Source of the DNA: Coriobacteriia bacterium
Lineage (GTDB): Bacteria; Actinomycetota; Coriobacteriia; WRKU01; WQUG01
NCBI GenBank assembly: GCA_009779855.1
Contig: WRBC01000012.1
Span: 1-50,897 of the forward strand
Direction: 5' to 3'
Length of the DNA stretch: 50,897 nt
The notes beneath the pieces are model-generated. The model was not told the origin of the DNA. It saw only the letters and a program-made list of their open reading frames with translations, and made no database searches. The position numbers were made by a program, and so were the translations under genes. This document shows positions 35,149 through 46,362 of this stretch, one piece after another (the first letter of the stretch is position 1; every line of letters begins with the position of its first letter).

Positions 35149-36395
35149 TTGTTGCTCATCTTGACTGTTTGTCAGGGGTTTCTGGCGACAAGTTCCTTGG
35201 GGCCTTGCTTGATGTTGGCACACAATTAGGAAAGTTCACAGCCGATGATTTGTCCAAACTTGCAGTTGCCTTAGCCCCAGAAGCGAGGGTAAAAGTTGGC
35301 AAGACTTCCAGCTACGGAATAGCTGCGACTACTCTTTGTGTGGGCACGGACGAAGCAAGGCCTGAAGATCAGCATAACCACAGCCATGAGCGCAGCTGGA
35401 GTAGCATTCGGTCAAATATTGAAAACTTGCCTGAGGATTTACTTTCACAGGCCGCACGTGAAAAGGCCCTCTTTGTTTTCTCAGAGCTTGCTCGTGTTGA
35501 GGCACAGATCCACAGCACCACGCCTGATGATGTGCATTTTCATGAAATAGGGGCAGTGGACTCTATCGTTGATATAGTGGGAGCATGCGCCGCCTTAGAT
35601 GCACTGGACATAGAGCAGCTTTATGCAACACCCCCAGCACTTGGGAGCGGAACCGTGGACACACAGCATGGTATTTTGCCAGTTCCGGCACCGGCCACTG
35701 CAGCTTTACTGTTGGGCATCCCAACCAGTATGAGCTCTGCTGCGGGCGAACTTACTACCCCAACAGGCGCTGCACTGCTAAAGTTAGCTGCTGGTTTTGG
35801 GCCAACTCCTCCCTTGACGCCGTTTGCTATTGGGTATGGAGCAGGAACCTGTGACATTGGACAACCCAATATTTGTCGCATCTTGGTAGGACAGCTTGAT
35901 GAGGTTGCACAGAAAATGATGGGTCATGAGCCGAAAGAAGGCTCAGGTGGAAACACCGGTAGAGGCCTTCGTGAAGAAAAGACTGTCTTGCTTGAGACTA
36001 ATATTGATCATATTGCCCCAGAGGCCGTAGCTTTCGCTGGAGAACAATTATTGGCAGAGGGTGCCCTGGACGTATGGGTAACCCCCATAGCCATGAAGAA
36101 GAGTCGCGCGGCCCTAACTTTGAGCGTTTTATCAAGCAAGTCGGAAGCAGAACATTTTGCTGCGCGTATGATGAAGCTAACAGGAACCCTAGGGGTGCGT
36201 GTCAGTATTCAACCACGCTATATTGCAGAGCGCGAAAGTATGACCGTAGATACAAAGTGGGGGTCTGTCCAAGTAAAGGTAGGATCTGGCAGAGTACGCC
36301 CAGAACATGAAGACATAGCCCGTATTGCCCGCGAACACAATCTGGACTACGCTGAAGTTCTTGAAGAGATTTCGGTTATTGCAGAGGGTACTTAG
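35145..36395 (+). CDS. larC: nickel insertion protein LarC
   Basis: LarC inserts nickel into the pincer cofactor in a CTP-dependent reaction. The protein has about 416 residues: HLDCLSGVSGDKFLGALLDV at the start, DDVHFHEIGAVDSIVDIVGA, TPTGAALLKL and VLLETNIDHIAPEAVAF. The C-terminal half (LarC2 part) is in the same frame, so no programmed frameshift is needed, unlike the split larC of Lactobacillus plantarum. The start is GTG at 35145 inside the larB stop. larE and larA are not in the window. Confidence 0.9.
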   Translation: MIVAHLDCLSGVSGDKFLGALLDVGTQLGKFTADDLSKLAVALAPEARVKVGKTSSYGIAATTLCVGTDEARPEDQHNHSHERSWSSIRSNIENLPEDLLSQAAREKALFVFSELARVEAQIHSTTPDDVHFHEIGAVDSIVDIVGACAALDALDIEQLYATPPALGSGTVDTQHGILPVPAPATAALLLGIPTSMSSAAGELTTPTGAALLKLAAGFGPTPPLTPFAIGYGAGTCDIGQPNICRILVGQLDEVAQKMMGHEPKEGSGGNTGRGLREEKTVLLETNIDHIAPEAVAFAGEQLLAEGALDVWVTPIAMKKSRAALTLSVLSSKSEAEHFAARMMKLTGTLGVRVSIQPRYIAERESMTVDTKWGSVQVKVGSGRVRPEHEDIARIAREHNLDYAEVLEEISVIAEGT

Positions 36396-36419
36396 TCTTT
36401 AACTACTTTGCTTACACTC

Positions 36420-37325
36420 TTACTTGTTCCTGCGAGAAATAGTTTCTTTATAGGCAGTCAAGGACAGTAGGTAGGACGCAATTCCTGTGATGATGAAAGC
36501 TCCAAGTACTGCAGGGACAATCCATAGATTGCTTGTCATAATATCAAGCATTCTGTCTATTCCTAGCGCAAGTCCATCCCCTGAAGCAATCCAGGCAAGC
36601 CCTCCTACCAGTGCGGCTGCTACTGCTAGGGGCATCATCCCCACAAAACGTGCGCGCATAAAGTCTATGCGGAAGTAGATGGCCAGCTGAATCATAATCA
36701 CTGTTAAAAAGAGGACGATTATTACTAACGCAAGTCCTGCAGTGTTTGTAGAAATCGAAACGACCTCGATAGCCCTACTGAAGTGCGCCCCAAGAGATGC
36801 AAGTCCAAAGGCGCCCAAAGCAACTACAAGAGCAAAGCCCAGAGAGAAGAGGTAGCGACCAGCTACAATACTTTGGGGACTTATCCCAAGGGACGTATAG
36901 AGTTCAGCAGTTTTGTACTTTTCGCTGACCGCAAAGGGATAGCTCAAAAAGAGGATACCCAGTAAAAAGCCTGCAAGAAAACCAAAAAAGACATTACCCA
37001 TAGTAAAGCCCAGCATCGCAGCGGCCCCACCATAGAGCACAATGTTTATAGTTTGGATATAAGGCTTGATGATTTGGAAATCTAGTAAAGCGCAGGACAG
37101 GGGGCTGCCTCCCTTTTTCTTCGTGGATGCAGCAAGTGTAGTTATGCGCTCTTTTATTTCTTCGAATCTTAGTGCGGCCTGGGTTGCACTGTCATCGTCT
37201 AGATCATCGTCGTCTAGTTGATCGGTGTCCTGTGATTCAGCGCTTATGGCGGTATCTCCAGTCTGGTCTACCCTTGCATTTTCCGCATCCTTGTCAGCGA
37301 TATCGTGTCTATCAGTCTTGCTCAT
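36420..37325 (-). CDS. ABC-2-type permease-like membrane protein
   Basis: This 301-residue protein has a very acidic N-terminal arm (TDQLDDDDLDDDSATQ), then six hydrophobic segments. The stretch AVSEKYKTAELYTSLGISPQ, followed by SIVAGRYLFSL, matches the ABC2_membrane_5 family. It would be a permease subunit of an ABC exporter, but no ATPase gene is beside it. The gene follows the mutY-like gene by 11 nt in the same direction and converges on larC after 24 nt. Confidence 0.65.
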   Translation of the reverse strand: MSKTDRHDIADKDAENARVDQTGDTAISAESQDTDQLDDDDLDDDSATQAALRFEEIKERITTLAASTKKKGGSPLSCALLDFQIIKPYIQTINIVLYGGAAAMLGFTMGNVFFGFLAGFLLGILFLSYPFAVSEKYKTAELYTSLGISPQSIVAGRYLFSLGFALVVALGAFGLASLGAHFSRAIEVVSISTNTAGLALVIIVLFLTVIMIQLAIYFRIDFMRARFVGMMPLAVAAALVGGLAWIASGDGLALGIDRMLDIMTSNLWIVPAVLGAFIITGIASYLLSLTAYKETISRRNK

Positions 37326-37336
37326 TCATAGCCCTC

Positions 37337-38242
37337 TCATTGTTCACTTATTGAATACGTATCATTATCGCACTGGATAAAGCCTTCTTCGGCCAGTGCT
37401 CGCAGTGCTTTTTCTGTATCTGCTAAATCGATGCTGCACTTGGTGGCTAGCTTATCCGCTGTTTGGCCTGACTCTGCTAAGATTTCGCGCAAGAGTTGTG
37501 CACGTTTTTGACGAAAAGACCCCTCAAATCGTGACTGCTTTGTGTGCTGCTTGCTGCGCCTAGAGGGATTGGGGAAGGTCTTTTTTAGCCACGCCCCATA
37601 ATCTAGCAAGGCATAGTTCCAGGTTCGCGCATCGAGAAACGGAGCCTTTTGAGTTCTCTGCGTAGTCCGGACAGATGAATCTGCTGCTTGCTGAATGTCT
37701 TCAAGATACTGCGCTACTTGTTGCACAACCGCCATGATATCTTTATCGCAAACCTCATCATGATCTGAGAAGAGTTCATGCAGTACAACACTGCGCACGT
37801 TGGTTTCCAAATAGGGTGCAAATTCGTTGTGAGCGAAGGCCATGACTCCAGCTGCGGTAGCAGGTCCCACGCCAGGCAATTGCTGCAGTTCTTCATAAGA
37901 TGTGGGCAAGATTCCACTCTGTTCTTCACTGACTTGAACAGCTAGACGCTTCAAGGCAAGGGCACGGCGATTGTAACCTAGTCCTTGCCAGTCAGTTAGT
38001 ACATCTGCCGTATCTGCAGCTGCCAGAGCATCGATAGTAGGGTAGTGTAGAAGCCAGCGACCGAAGTAATCGATTACGCGCACAACCTGTGTTTGCTGCA
38101 GCATAACCTCAGATAGCAGAATGGCATAAGGGTCACGAGTATTTCGCCAGGCAAAATCACGGTAGTGTTTATGTCCTTCGGTAACTACCTGGGATGTGAA
38201 GGTTTTAAGCTGATCGTTGTTTAAAGGTGAGCTTTTAGACAT
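37337..38242 (-). CDS. mutY: MutY-like HhH-GPD DNA glycosylase lacking the iron-sulfur motif
   Basis: A helix-hairpin-helix glycosylase of about 301 residues, likely to remove adenine mispaired with 8-oxoguanine. It keeps LSEVMLQQTQVVRV with the catalytic Glu, and the hairpin LPGVGPATAAGVMAFA. Two things differ from classical MutY. The catalytic Asp in the (L/I)D(G/T)NV motif is Glu (YLETNVRSVV). The four-Cys iron-sulfur motif after LLDYGAW is absent, with KKTFPNPSRRSKQ there instead. The C-terminus looks like a small winged helix (ADKLATKCSIDLADTEKALR) rather than the usual NUDIX-like domain. A GTG at 38251 is an alternative start. Confidence 0.65.
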   Translation of the reverse strand: MSKSSPLNNDQLKTFTSQVVTEGHKHYRDFAWRNTRDPYAILLSEVMLQQTQVVRVIDYFGRWLLHYPTIDALAAADTADVLTDWQGLGYNRRALALKRLAVQVSEEQSGILPTSYEELQQLPGVGPATAAGVMAFAHNEFAPYLETNVRSVVLHELFSDHDEVCDKDIMAVVQQVAQYLEDIQQAADSSVRTTQRTQKAPFLDARTWNYALLDYGAWLKKTFPNPSRRSKQHTKQSRFEGSFRQKRAQLLREILAESGQTADKLATKCSIDLADTEKALRALAEEGFIQCDNDTYSISEQ

Positions 38243-38300
38243 GGTAATCACAGTGTAGCACCATTGCTGTCCTTGGCTGGTAGACAGGTTCTAGGCACGC

Positions 38301-38306
38301 TATAAT
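38301..38306 (+). promoter_or_regulatory. -10 box of a probable leaderless transcript
   Basis: A perfect TATAAT ends 7 nt before the ATG at 38313, so transcription would begin at or next to the start codon. No clear -35 at normal distance and no ribosome binding site are visible. Confidence 0.6.
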
Positions 38307-38312
38307 AGATTC

Positions 38313-38843
38313 ATGGATTCAATTGCTGTAGACATAGCAGGCTTTGCTTATAACGCACTCAATCGCGAGCCCGTTATATTGCTAAAGCGTAAGGGCGAGC
38401 TCGAACCTATCAAGAGCCTCGTTCCTATTGCTGTGGGTCCTGTAGAGGCTCAGGCAATTGTTTCAGCGCTACAGGGCTTTGAGCCCCCGCGCCCTATGAC
38501 GCACGACCTGATGAACAATATCTTATCGACCCTTCATGCAGATGTAAGACGTGTAGATGTACATAGTTTTCATGAGGGTACCTTTCTTGCAGCAATAACC
38601 CTTGTTCAAAACGGTGTCACCTTTATTGTGGATGCTCGTCCCAGCGATGCGCTGGCATTAGCTGTTCGCTGCGGTGCACCTATTTATCTGGATCAGGACG
38701 TGTTCAACGCAAGCTCTATAGAGACTAAGTCTATGACGCAGCCCAATCCTGCCGATGACGCGCAGCATCCTTCAATACAGGAGATATACAATCAAATCCA
38801 CAATTTTGCAGAGAATGTCCAACCTTCAGACTTTAAGATTTAA
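38313..38843 (+). CDS. bifunctional nuclease-family protein (DUF151)
   Basis: A 176-residue protein of the BFN/DUF151 family. Visible segments are VPIAVGPVEAQAIVSALQG, DVRRVDVHSFHEGTFLAAIT and VDARPSDALALAVRCGAPIY, followed by a tail of about 45 residues. Some plant members act as nucleases; bacterial function is unclear. The gene is divergent from mutY and ends 3 nt before mfd. It probably has a leaderless mRNA. Confidence 0.85.
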   Translation: MDSIAVDIAGFAYNALNREPVILLKRKGELEPIKSLVPIAVGPVEAQAIVSALQGFEPPRPMTHDLMNNILSTLHADVRRVDVHSFHEGTFLAAITLVQNGVTFIVDARPSDALALAVRCGAPIYLDQDVFNASSIETKSMTQPNPADDAQHPSIQEIYNQIHNFAENVQPSDFKI

Positions 38844-38846
38844 TGC

Positions 38847-41800
38847 ATGAATGACTCCCGGTGGCAGTTTCGTTTGTCGCTACAAAATGCTTTTTCTGAT
38901 ATGCGTGCAGCAGACTGTATAGGTGCAGTGCTTAGCGGCGGGTCAGATGCGCAACTAAGCATTCCTAGCTTCATTCGACCTGCATATATTGCGGCACAGT
39001 TTTTGGCAAATCCTGTCCCAACGGTAATTGTCTGTCCCACTGCGGTAGAAGCACATAAGCTTTCCGCTGCCCTTATGTCCTATGTGGGCAGTGATAAGGT
39101 TCTGCTTTTGCCTGACCGCGAGGACATGCCTTGGTCTTTGCGCAGTCCCGACCTTGCTGTTATGGCTGCTCGTGCAGCAGCTGTAGGTGCACTGCGCCAG
39201 CGCGAAGAAGTTGTCATTGTCACTTCTGTAGCAGTTTGGATGAGACGTTTACCTTCCGTGCAAAGTGGCTGGGAGCAGCGCCTACGCTTCAGAGCTGAAT
39301 CAGAAGGGCTAAAGTCAGAAGGATCAAAAGAAGCACAGGGAACAGAGTTTAACCTAGAAGAATTAAGTCGACAGCTTGCAAATATGGGCTACCGTCGCCA
39401 GCAAAAGGCAGACGAAGAAGGCAGCTTTTCTCTAATTGGGGATGTACTGGCAGTGTACCCTCCCTATCCGCAGCGTCCTTTTATGGTGGACTTTTTTGAC
39501 ACTGAGGTTGAGAGTATCCGAACCTGGCTGGTGGGCAGCGGACAGCCTGTAGCTGCTTTATCAGAGGCGACCTTATTTAGTCTGCATGAACCAGGAACAA
39601 ATGACTTCAATACAGATGCTGCAAGTAGGGTGGACAGCGGTAAGGGCAAGCCAGGACTTGTGACCCTTGCTACCTATATGAGCCCGAAAGTGCGCACTAT
39701 TCTTATAGAGCCCAAAGCAATTTTTGACTGTGCGGTAAGAACAGACCAGTCTATTAGGTCTGCTGCACATGATGCAGGTTTCAAGAAGCCCGTTGAAGAT
39801 TACTTTATACCGCCGGCACAGCTAGACTTTGGTCCAGCTAACAGACTCAGTCTTTCGACACTTGCAGGGGCAAAACGGCCAGATGCTGAAATAAAAGCAC
39901 GCAAGCCCCATTCTTTCTCTTCCGACGATCAGCTCATAATAGCGATTCGAGAACTGCTGAAGAAAGGCATTGAAGTCTATTTGGCCTTGCCCCAGCCTAA
40001 GCATCAAGACCGCATTCGTGACGTGCTGGTTTTTGCGGGGGTAACGGTAGGAGACCGGATTCATATTGTGGATGTTGACCTGCCAGCAGGTTTCGTTTCT
40101 GAGCAGGCTCGTCTTGCTGTGCTGACTACAGCAGAGATTTTCCCGCGATCTGCAGGACAGGCATCTTTGTCAGATGACGAAGCGGCGAATGAGGGTAGCC
40201 TGACGCGTCTAGATCCCACGAAACTGACGTTTGAGTTTAATCCTGGGGATTATATTGTTCACGAAACACATGGAATCGCACTTTTCAAAAAAGTTGATCA
40301 GCGTGAAGTCGATGGCATTGTGCGCGATTATCTATTTTTGCAGTATGCAGATGGGGATATGTTGTACACTCCCGTTGAGCATATTGACAAGATTACTAAA
40401 TATGTAGGGGCTGATGGGTCTGCTCCCCGTGTAAGCAGGCTAGGCAGCAAGGCTTGGTCGCGGGCTACGGCAAAGGCAAAGAATGCTGCAAAGCAGCTAG
40501 CTTTTGATTTGGCGGATCTCTATGCACGCCGTAGTAATATTCGTGGCTTTGCTTACAGCGAAGATACCTTGGAACAGGCAGAGATGGAAGCAGCTTTCCC
40601 CTTTGAGGTCACAGTAGACCAGAGGACTGCTATTCGTGATGTAAAACATGACATGCAATCACATCGTCCCATGGACAGGCTGATTATAGGTGATGTCGGG
40701 TATGGTAAGACAGAGGTTGCTCTGCGTTCTGCTTTTAAGGCGACCCGTGATGGTAAGCAGGCAATGCTGCTTTGCCCGACAACTATCCTTGCCCAACAAC
40801 ACTATACAACCTGGGCAGAACGCCTGGAGCCCTTTGGTGTTCGTGTTGAGGTGTTATCTCGCTTTCGTACTTCTAAACAACAACGCGAAGCTCTGGAGGG
40901 TTTTAAAGAGGGAACAGTTCACATCTTGATTGGAACCCACCGTTTGTTATCAGCAGATGTTGCCCCTAAAGACTTAGGGCTTTTAGTTATTGATGAAGAG
41001 CAGCGTTTTGGGGTAGAGCACAAAGAGCAACTAAAGCACATTCGTGAGCAGATTGATGTGCTGGCATTATCGGCTACTCCTATTCCGCGTACTTTGCAGA
41101 TGTCTTTATCTGGCGTTCGTGATCTTAGCGTTATTGATACGCCACCTAAAGGAAGGACTCCTGTAAAGGTTCATGTGGGTGCTTATGATAACGATATCGT
41201 GTCAGGAGCAATTCGCCGTGAACTTCACCGCGGGGGTCAGGTCTACTACATTAGTAATCGTGTAAAAAGCATCGATGATGCGCTTGAACGCGTGCGTGAA
41301 GCAGCGCCAGAGGCACGTATTGCCGTTGCGCACGGACAAATGTCGGAAAACGAACTTGAATATATCATGGAGCAATTTTCTGCAGGGGAAGTTGAAGTTC
41401 TTATAGCAACGACTATTGTTGAGTCTGGTATCGACAACCCGCGTACGAATACTTTAATTATTGAAGATGCGCAAAGGTTGGGCCTTTCGCAGTTGTACCA
41501 ATTGAAGGGTCGTGTAGGTAGAAGTCATAGTCGTGCCTATGCTTGTTTCTTATACCCGCCAGGGGATGCTCTTACCCCAACAGCGATAGAGCGCCTTTCC
41601 GCTATAGCAGAATATGATGAGTTAGGGGCAGGTATCAAAATTGCTATGCGTGACTTAGAGATACGTGGCGCAGGCTCAGTAGTGGGGGGAGCCCAGTCAG
41701 GACAGCTATCAGCAGTTGGCTTTGATTTGTTTGCGGGTATGCTCTCAAGCGCGCTTGCCGAATTGCGTGGTTCAGAAGAAGTTGTGCATCCTGATATTCG

Positions 41801-42215
41801 CGTGGATATTCCGTCCCCAGCGTACTTTGCAGAAGAGTATATGCCAGACATTGGGCAACGTGTATTGTGGTACAGGCGCATTGCGGGAACCAAGGATAGT
41901 GATGATCTGACCGTTTTCTTCGATGCACTGGTTAAGGAATATGGTGCGGCCCCAACTGAAGTTCAGAGCCTTTTCAGTATTGCCCGCATTCGCCTGCTTG
42001 CCGCAGAGCTTGGGGCAAAGAGTGTAGAAGTGGTTAAGGATAAGTTGAAAATTGCTGTGAAGACGCTTGATCCAGAAATAACAGAAGAGCTTCCAAAAAT
42101 GGGAGCAAGTTTTGACCGCAGACTTAAGGTTATAACGGTAACTTTAGCCTGTGGAAAAAATGTGGCAAAAGAGACTGAATCCTTTATGCGTGCTATATTA
42201 TTTGGTGGGGAATAG
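38847..42215 (+). CDS. mfd: transcription-repair coupling factor Mfd
   Basis: A 1,122-residue DNA translocase that removes stalled RNA polymerase and recruits UvrA. It has a UvrB-like N-terminal part (about 1-380). The RNA-polymerase-interacting domain follows (FNPGDYIVHETHGIALFKKV). The RecG-like helicase has Walker A LIIGDVGYGKTEVALR, a DEEQ box (LVIDEEQRFGVEH), ALSATPIPRTLQM and TTIVESGIDNPR. The C-terminal TRCF domain begins near PDIRVDIPSPAYFAEEYMPD. It lacks an obvious ribosome binding site and follows the BFN gene by 3 nt. Confidence 0.95.
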   Translation: MNDSRWQFRLSLQNAFSDMRAADCIGAVLSGGSDAQLSIPSFIRPAYIAAQFLANPVPTVIVCPTAVEAHKLSAALMSYVGSDKVLLLPDREDMPWSLRSPDLAVMAARAAAVGALRQREEVVIVTSVAVWMRRLPSVQSGWEQRLRFRAESEGLKSEGSKEAQGTEFNLEELSRQLANMGYRRQQKADEEGSFSLIGDVLAVYPPYPQRPFMVDFFDTEVESIRTWLVGSGQPVAALSEATLFSLHEPGTNDFNTDAASRVDSGKGKPGLVTLATYMSPKVRTILIEPKAIFDCAVRTDQSIRSAAHDAGFKKPVEDYFIPPAQLDFGPANRLSLSTLAGAKRPDAEIKARKPHSFSSDDQLIIAIRELLKKGIEVYLALPQPKHQDRIRDVLVFAGVTVGDRIHIVDVDLPAGFVSEQARLAVLTTAEIFPRSAGQASLSDDEAANEGSLTRLDPTKLTFEFNPGDYIVHETHGIALFKKVDQREVDGIVRDYLFLQYADGDMLYTPVEHIDKITKYVGADGSAPRVSRLGSKAWSRATAKAKNAAKQLAFDLADLYARRSNIRGFAYSEDTLEQAEMEAAFPFEVTVDQRTAIRDVKHDMQSHRPMDRLIIGDVGYGKTEVALRSAFKATRDGKQAMLLCPTTILAQQHYTTWAERLEPFGVRVEVLSRFRTSKQQREALEGFKEGTVHILIGTHRLLSADVAPKDLGLLVIDEEQRFGVEHKEQLKHIREQIDVLALSATPIPRTLQMSLSGVRDLSVIDTPPKGRTPVKVHVGAYDNDIVSGAIRRELHRGGQVYYISNRVKSIDDALERVREAAPEARIAVAHGQMSENELEYIMEQFSAGEVEVLIATTIVESGIDNPRTNTLIIEDAQRLGLSQLYQLKGRVGRSHSRAYACFLYPPGDALTPTAIERLSAIAEYDELGAGIKIAMRDLEIRGAGSVVGGAQSGQLSAVGFDLFAGMLSSALAELRGSEEVVHPDIRVDIPSPAYFAEEYMPDIGQRVLWYRRIAGTKDSDDLTVFFDALVKEYGAAPTEVQSLFSIARIRLLAAELGAKSVEVVKDKLKIAVKTLDPEITEELPKMGASFDRRLKVITVTLACGKNVAKETESFMRAILFGGE

Positions 42216-42257
42216 TCGAGAGTCTATGTTCGCTAATCATGAATAGAAAGTGATTCT

Positions 42258-44884
<2,627 letters not shown>

Positions 44885-44936
44885 CTAGCAGATGCTTGTT
44901 AACTGTACGTGTGTTGTCAAGAATGAGAGCAAAACC

Positions 44937-45917
44937 ATGACTAGAAACATAAACCCCTTTGCTTCACCAGAGCATCAGTACGGAACGACACTGGAGTCTT
45001 TGCTAGAACGCAGAGAGCGCGTCGCAAAAAGTGAAGGTGCCAATTATGGTGCAGGTAAGATGTTCGCAGGACTTACAGAGCGCGTCTTAAAAGAACTTCC
45101 TGCAAAGGGGGGTAAGGTCCTTGAGGTTGATGCTGGCGCAGGCCTATTTACACGCATGCTGCTTGCAGCGGGTCATGAAGTTACCGCGATAGAGCCAGCA
45201 CCACTGCTGTGCAAAAAGCTAGAAGAAATCAATGGCAAAGAGCTTGCTGTTCACTGTGGTTTTATCGAAGATATGTCGTTTGATGACGATGAAAGCAGCG
45301 AAGGTGAAGACGACGCACCTCTTTATGATTCTGCTGTAGTTACCTTTCCTGCAAGGCGTGGACGGGGAATACTTGCCCTGATTTGTGAGCTGCTGCCCTT
45401 AGTAAAAGATAAGGTCATGTTAATTCTCCCCGATGATGGATCTGTTGACTGGACCTCTACTTTGCGGGCTATTTCACTGAAAGGCTACCATGCCACGGCA
45501 GAATTTGTCGTAGACAATGAGGCTCTTGAGAATGCTCAGCGCACAGGGAAATTTGAACTGGGTCAGATGGAAGTCGGGCAAATAAAGCGCACTATGCTTA
45601 TGACTATCTATACGACCCCTCGTGTAGAGAATCCTTTGAACCCAGCACAGGTAATCACTGCATGGGGAGCATCGATCCGCTGTATTGAAGTGCCCTATCC
45701 TGTGCCCCGTGGTGCTGCGACCCGTTTAGTTCGCTATTTCAAAGCAGGAGGAGATCGCTCCATCCTTATTAAAACAGAGCCAGCTGGCATGCATCACCTT
45801 TACGGAAACTTGCGAACAGCAGCACATCGTCTAGCGCGTGATCAGATTACGGTAAGGCGTGTTGATGAGGGTATCCAGCTGATGCAGATTATTCAAAGTG
45901 AAATTAAAGCGCCCTAA
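44937..45917 (+). CDS. class I SAM-dependent methyltransferase, substrate unknown
   Basis: A protein of about 326 residues with a nucleotide-binding motif KVLEVDAGAGLFTRMLLAAG (E-x-D-A-G-x-G in place of the usual D-x-G-x-G). HEVTAIEPAPLLCKKLEEI follows as the acidic ribose-binding strand. An acidic loop (DDDESSEGEDDAP) interrupts the fold. I do not recognise the substrate. It lies between eno and the divIC-like gene, where most actinobacteria have no methyltransferase. The start is ATG at 44937 with GAGAG upstream; an upstream frame start at 44892 has no support. Confidence 0.65.
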   Translation: MTRNINPFASPEHQYGTTLESLLERRERVAKSEGANYGAGKMFAGLTERVLKELPAKGGKVLEVDAGAGLFTRMLLAAGHEVTAIEPAPLLCKKLEEINGKELAVHCGFIEDMSFDDDESSEGEDDAPLYDSAVVTFPARRGRGILALICELLPLVKDKVMLILPDDGSVDWTSTLRAISLKGYHATAEFVVDNEALENAQRTGKFELGQMEVGQIKRTMLMTIYTTPRVENPLNPAQVITAWGASIRCIEVPYPVPRGAATRLVRYFKAGGDRSILIKTEPAGMHHLYGNLRTAAHRLARDQITVRRVDEGIQLMQIIQSEIKAP

Positions 45918-46347
45918 AAAGAAGCAAGGAAAGCAGCAGAAACAGCAAAGACGTTTTTTAGCCCGCTGGTTTTTGCTTATTCCCGCGGTGCTATTGTTGT
46001 TCGCGGGTGTCTTGATGGCTTGGTACTATGAGCCTGCACAAATTTGGTATCGCGAAACAAGGCAAGAGCGTGTTTTGCGCGCAACACTTGCGGGCATTCA
46101 AGAGTATAACGATGAATTGCGTGATGAACTAGCCTCCCTAGAAACAACAGAAGGCGTAATGGAGTATGCCCGCAGAGAGCTAAACTTTGTTGTAGAGGGC
46201 GATAACGTCATTGTGGTCACCCGGGACGGAGTTCCTTTAGGTGAGCCCCGAAGTAGCAGGGAAGCTGTTGTAAGTTCTATTCCAGAAAATGCCCAGCCCT
46301 TTGGGGCGTGGACTGATTTCTTGGACACAGTCTTTGATATTGACTAG
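45898..46347 (+). CDS. FtsB/DivIC-type septum formation initiator
   Basis: A 149-residue single-span division protein. It has a very basic cytoplasmic head (KLKRPKKKQGKQQKQQRR), one membrane helix (FLLIPAVLLLFAGVLMAWYY), then a coiled coil (RVLRATLAGIQEYNDELRDE) and VMEYARRELNFVVEGDNVIV, the usual DivIC ending. It would work with FtsL and FtsQ at the septum. The GTG start lies inside the end of the methyltransferase gene (20-nt overlap). Confidence 0.85.
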   Translation: MKLKRPKKKQGKQQKQQRRFLARWFLLIPAVLLLFAGVLMAWYYEPAQIWYRETRQERVLRATLAGIQEYNDELRDELASLETTEGVMEYARRELNFVVEGDNVIVVTRDGVPLGEPRSSREAVVSSIPENAQPFGAWTDFLDTVFDID

Positions 46348-46362
46348 GGGCTACTAAGGGTC

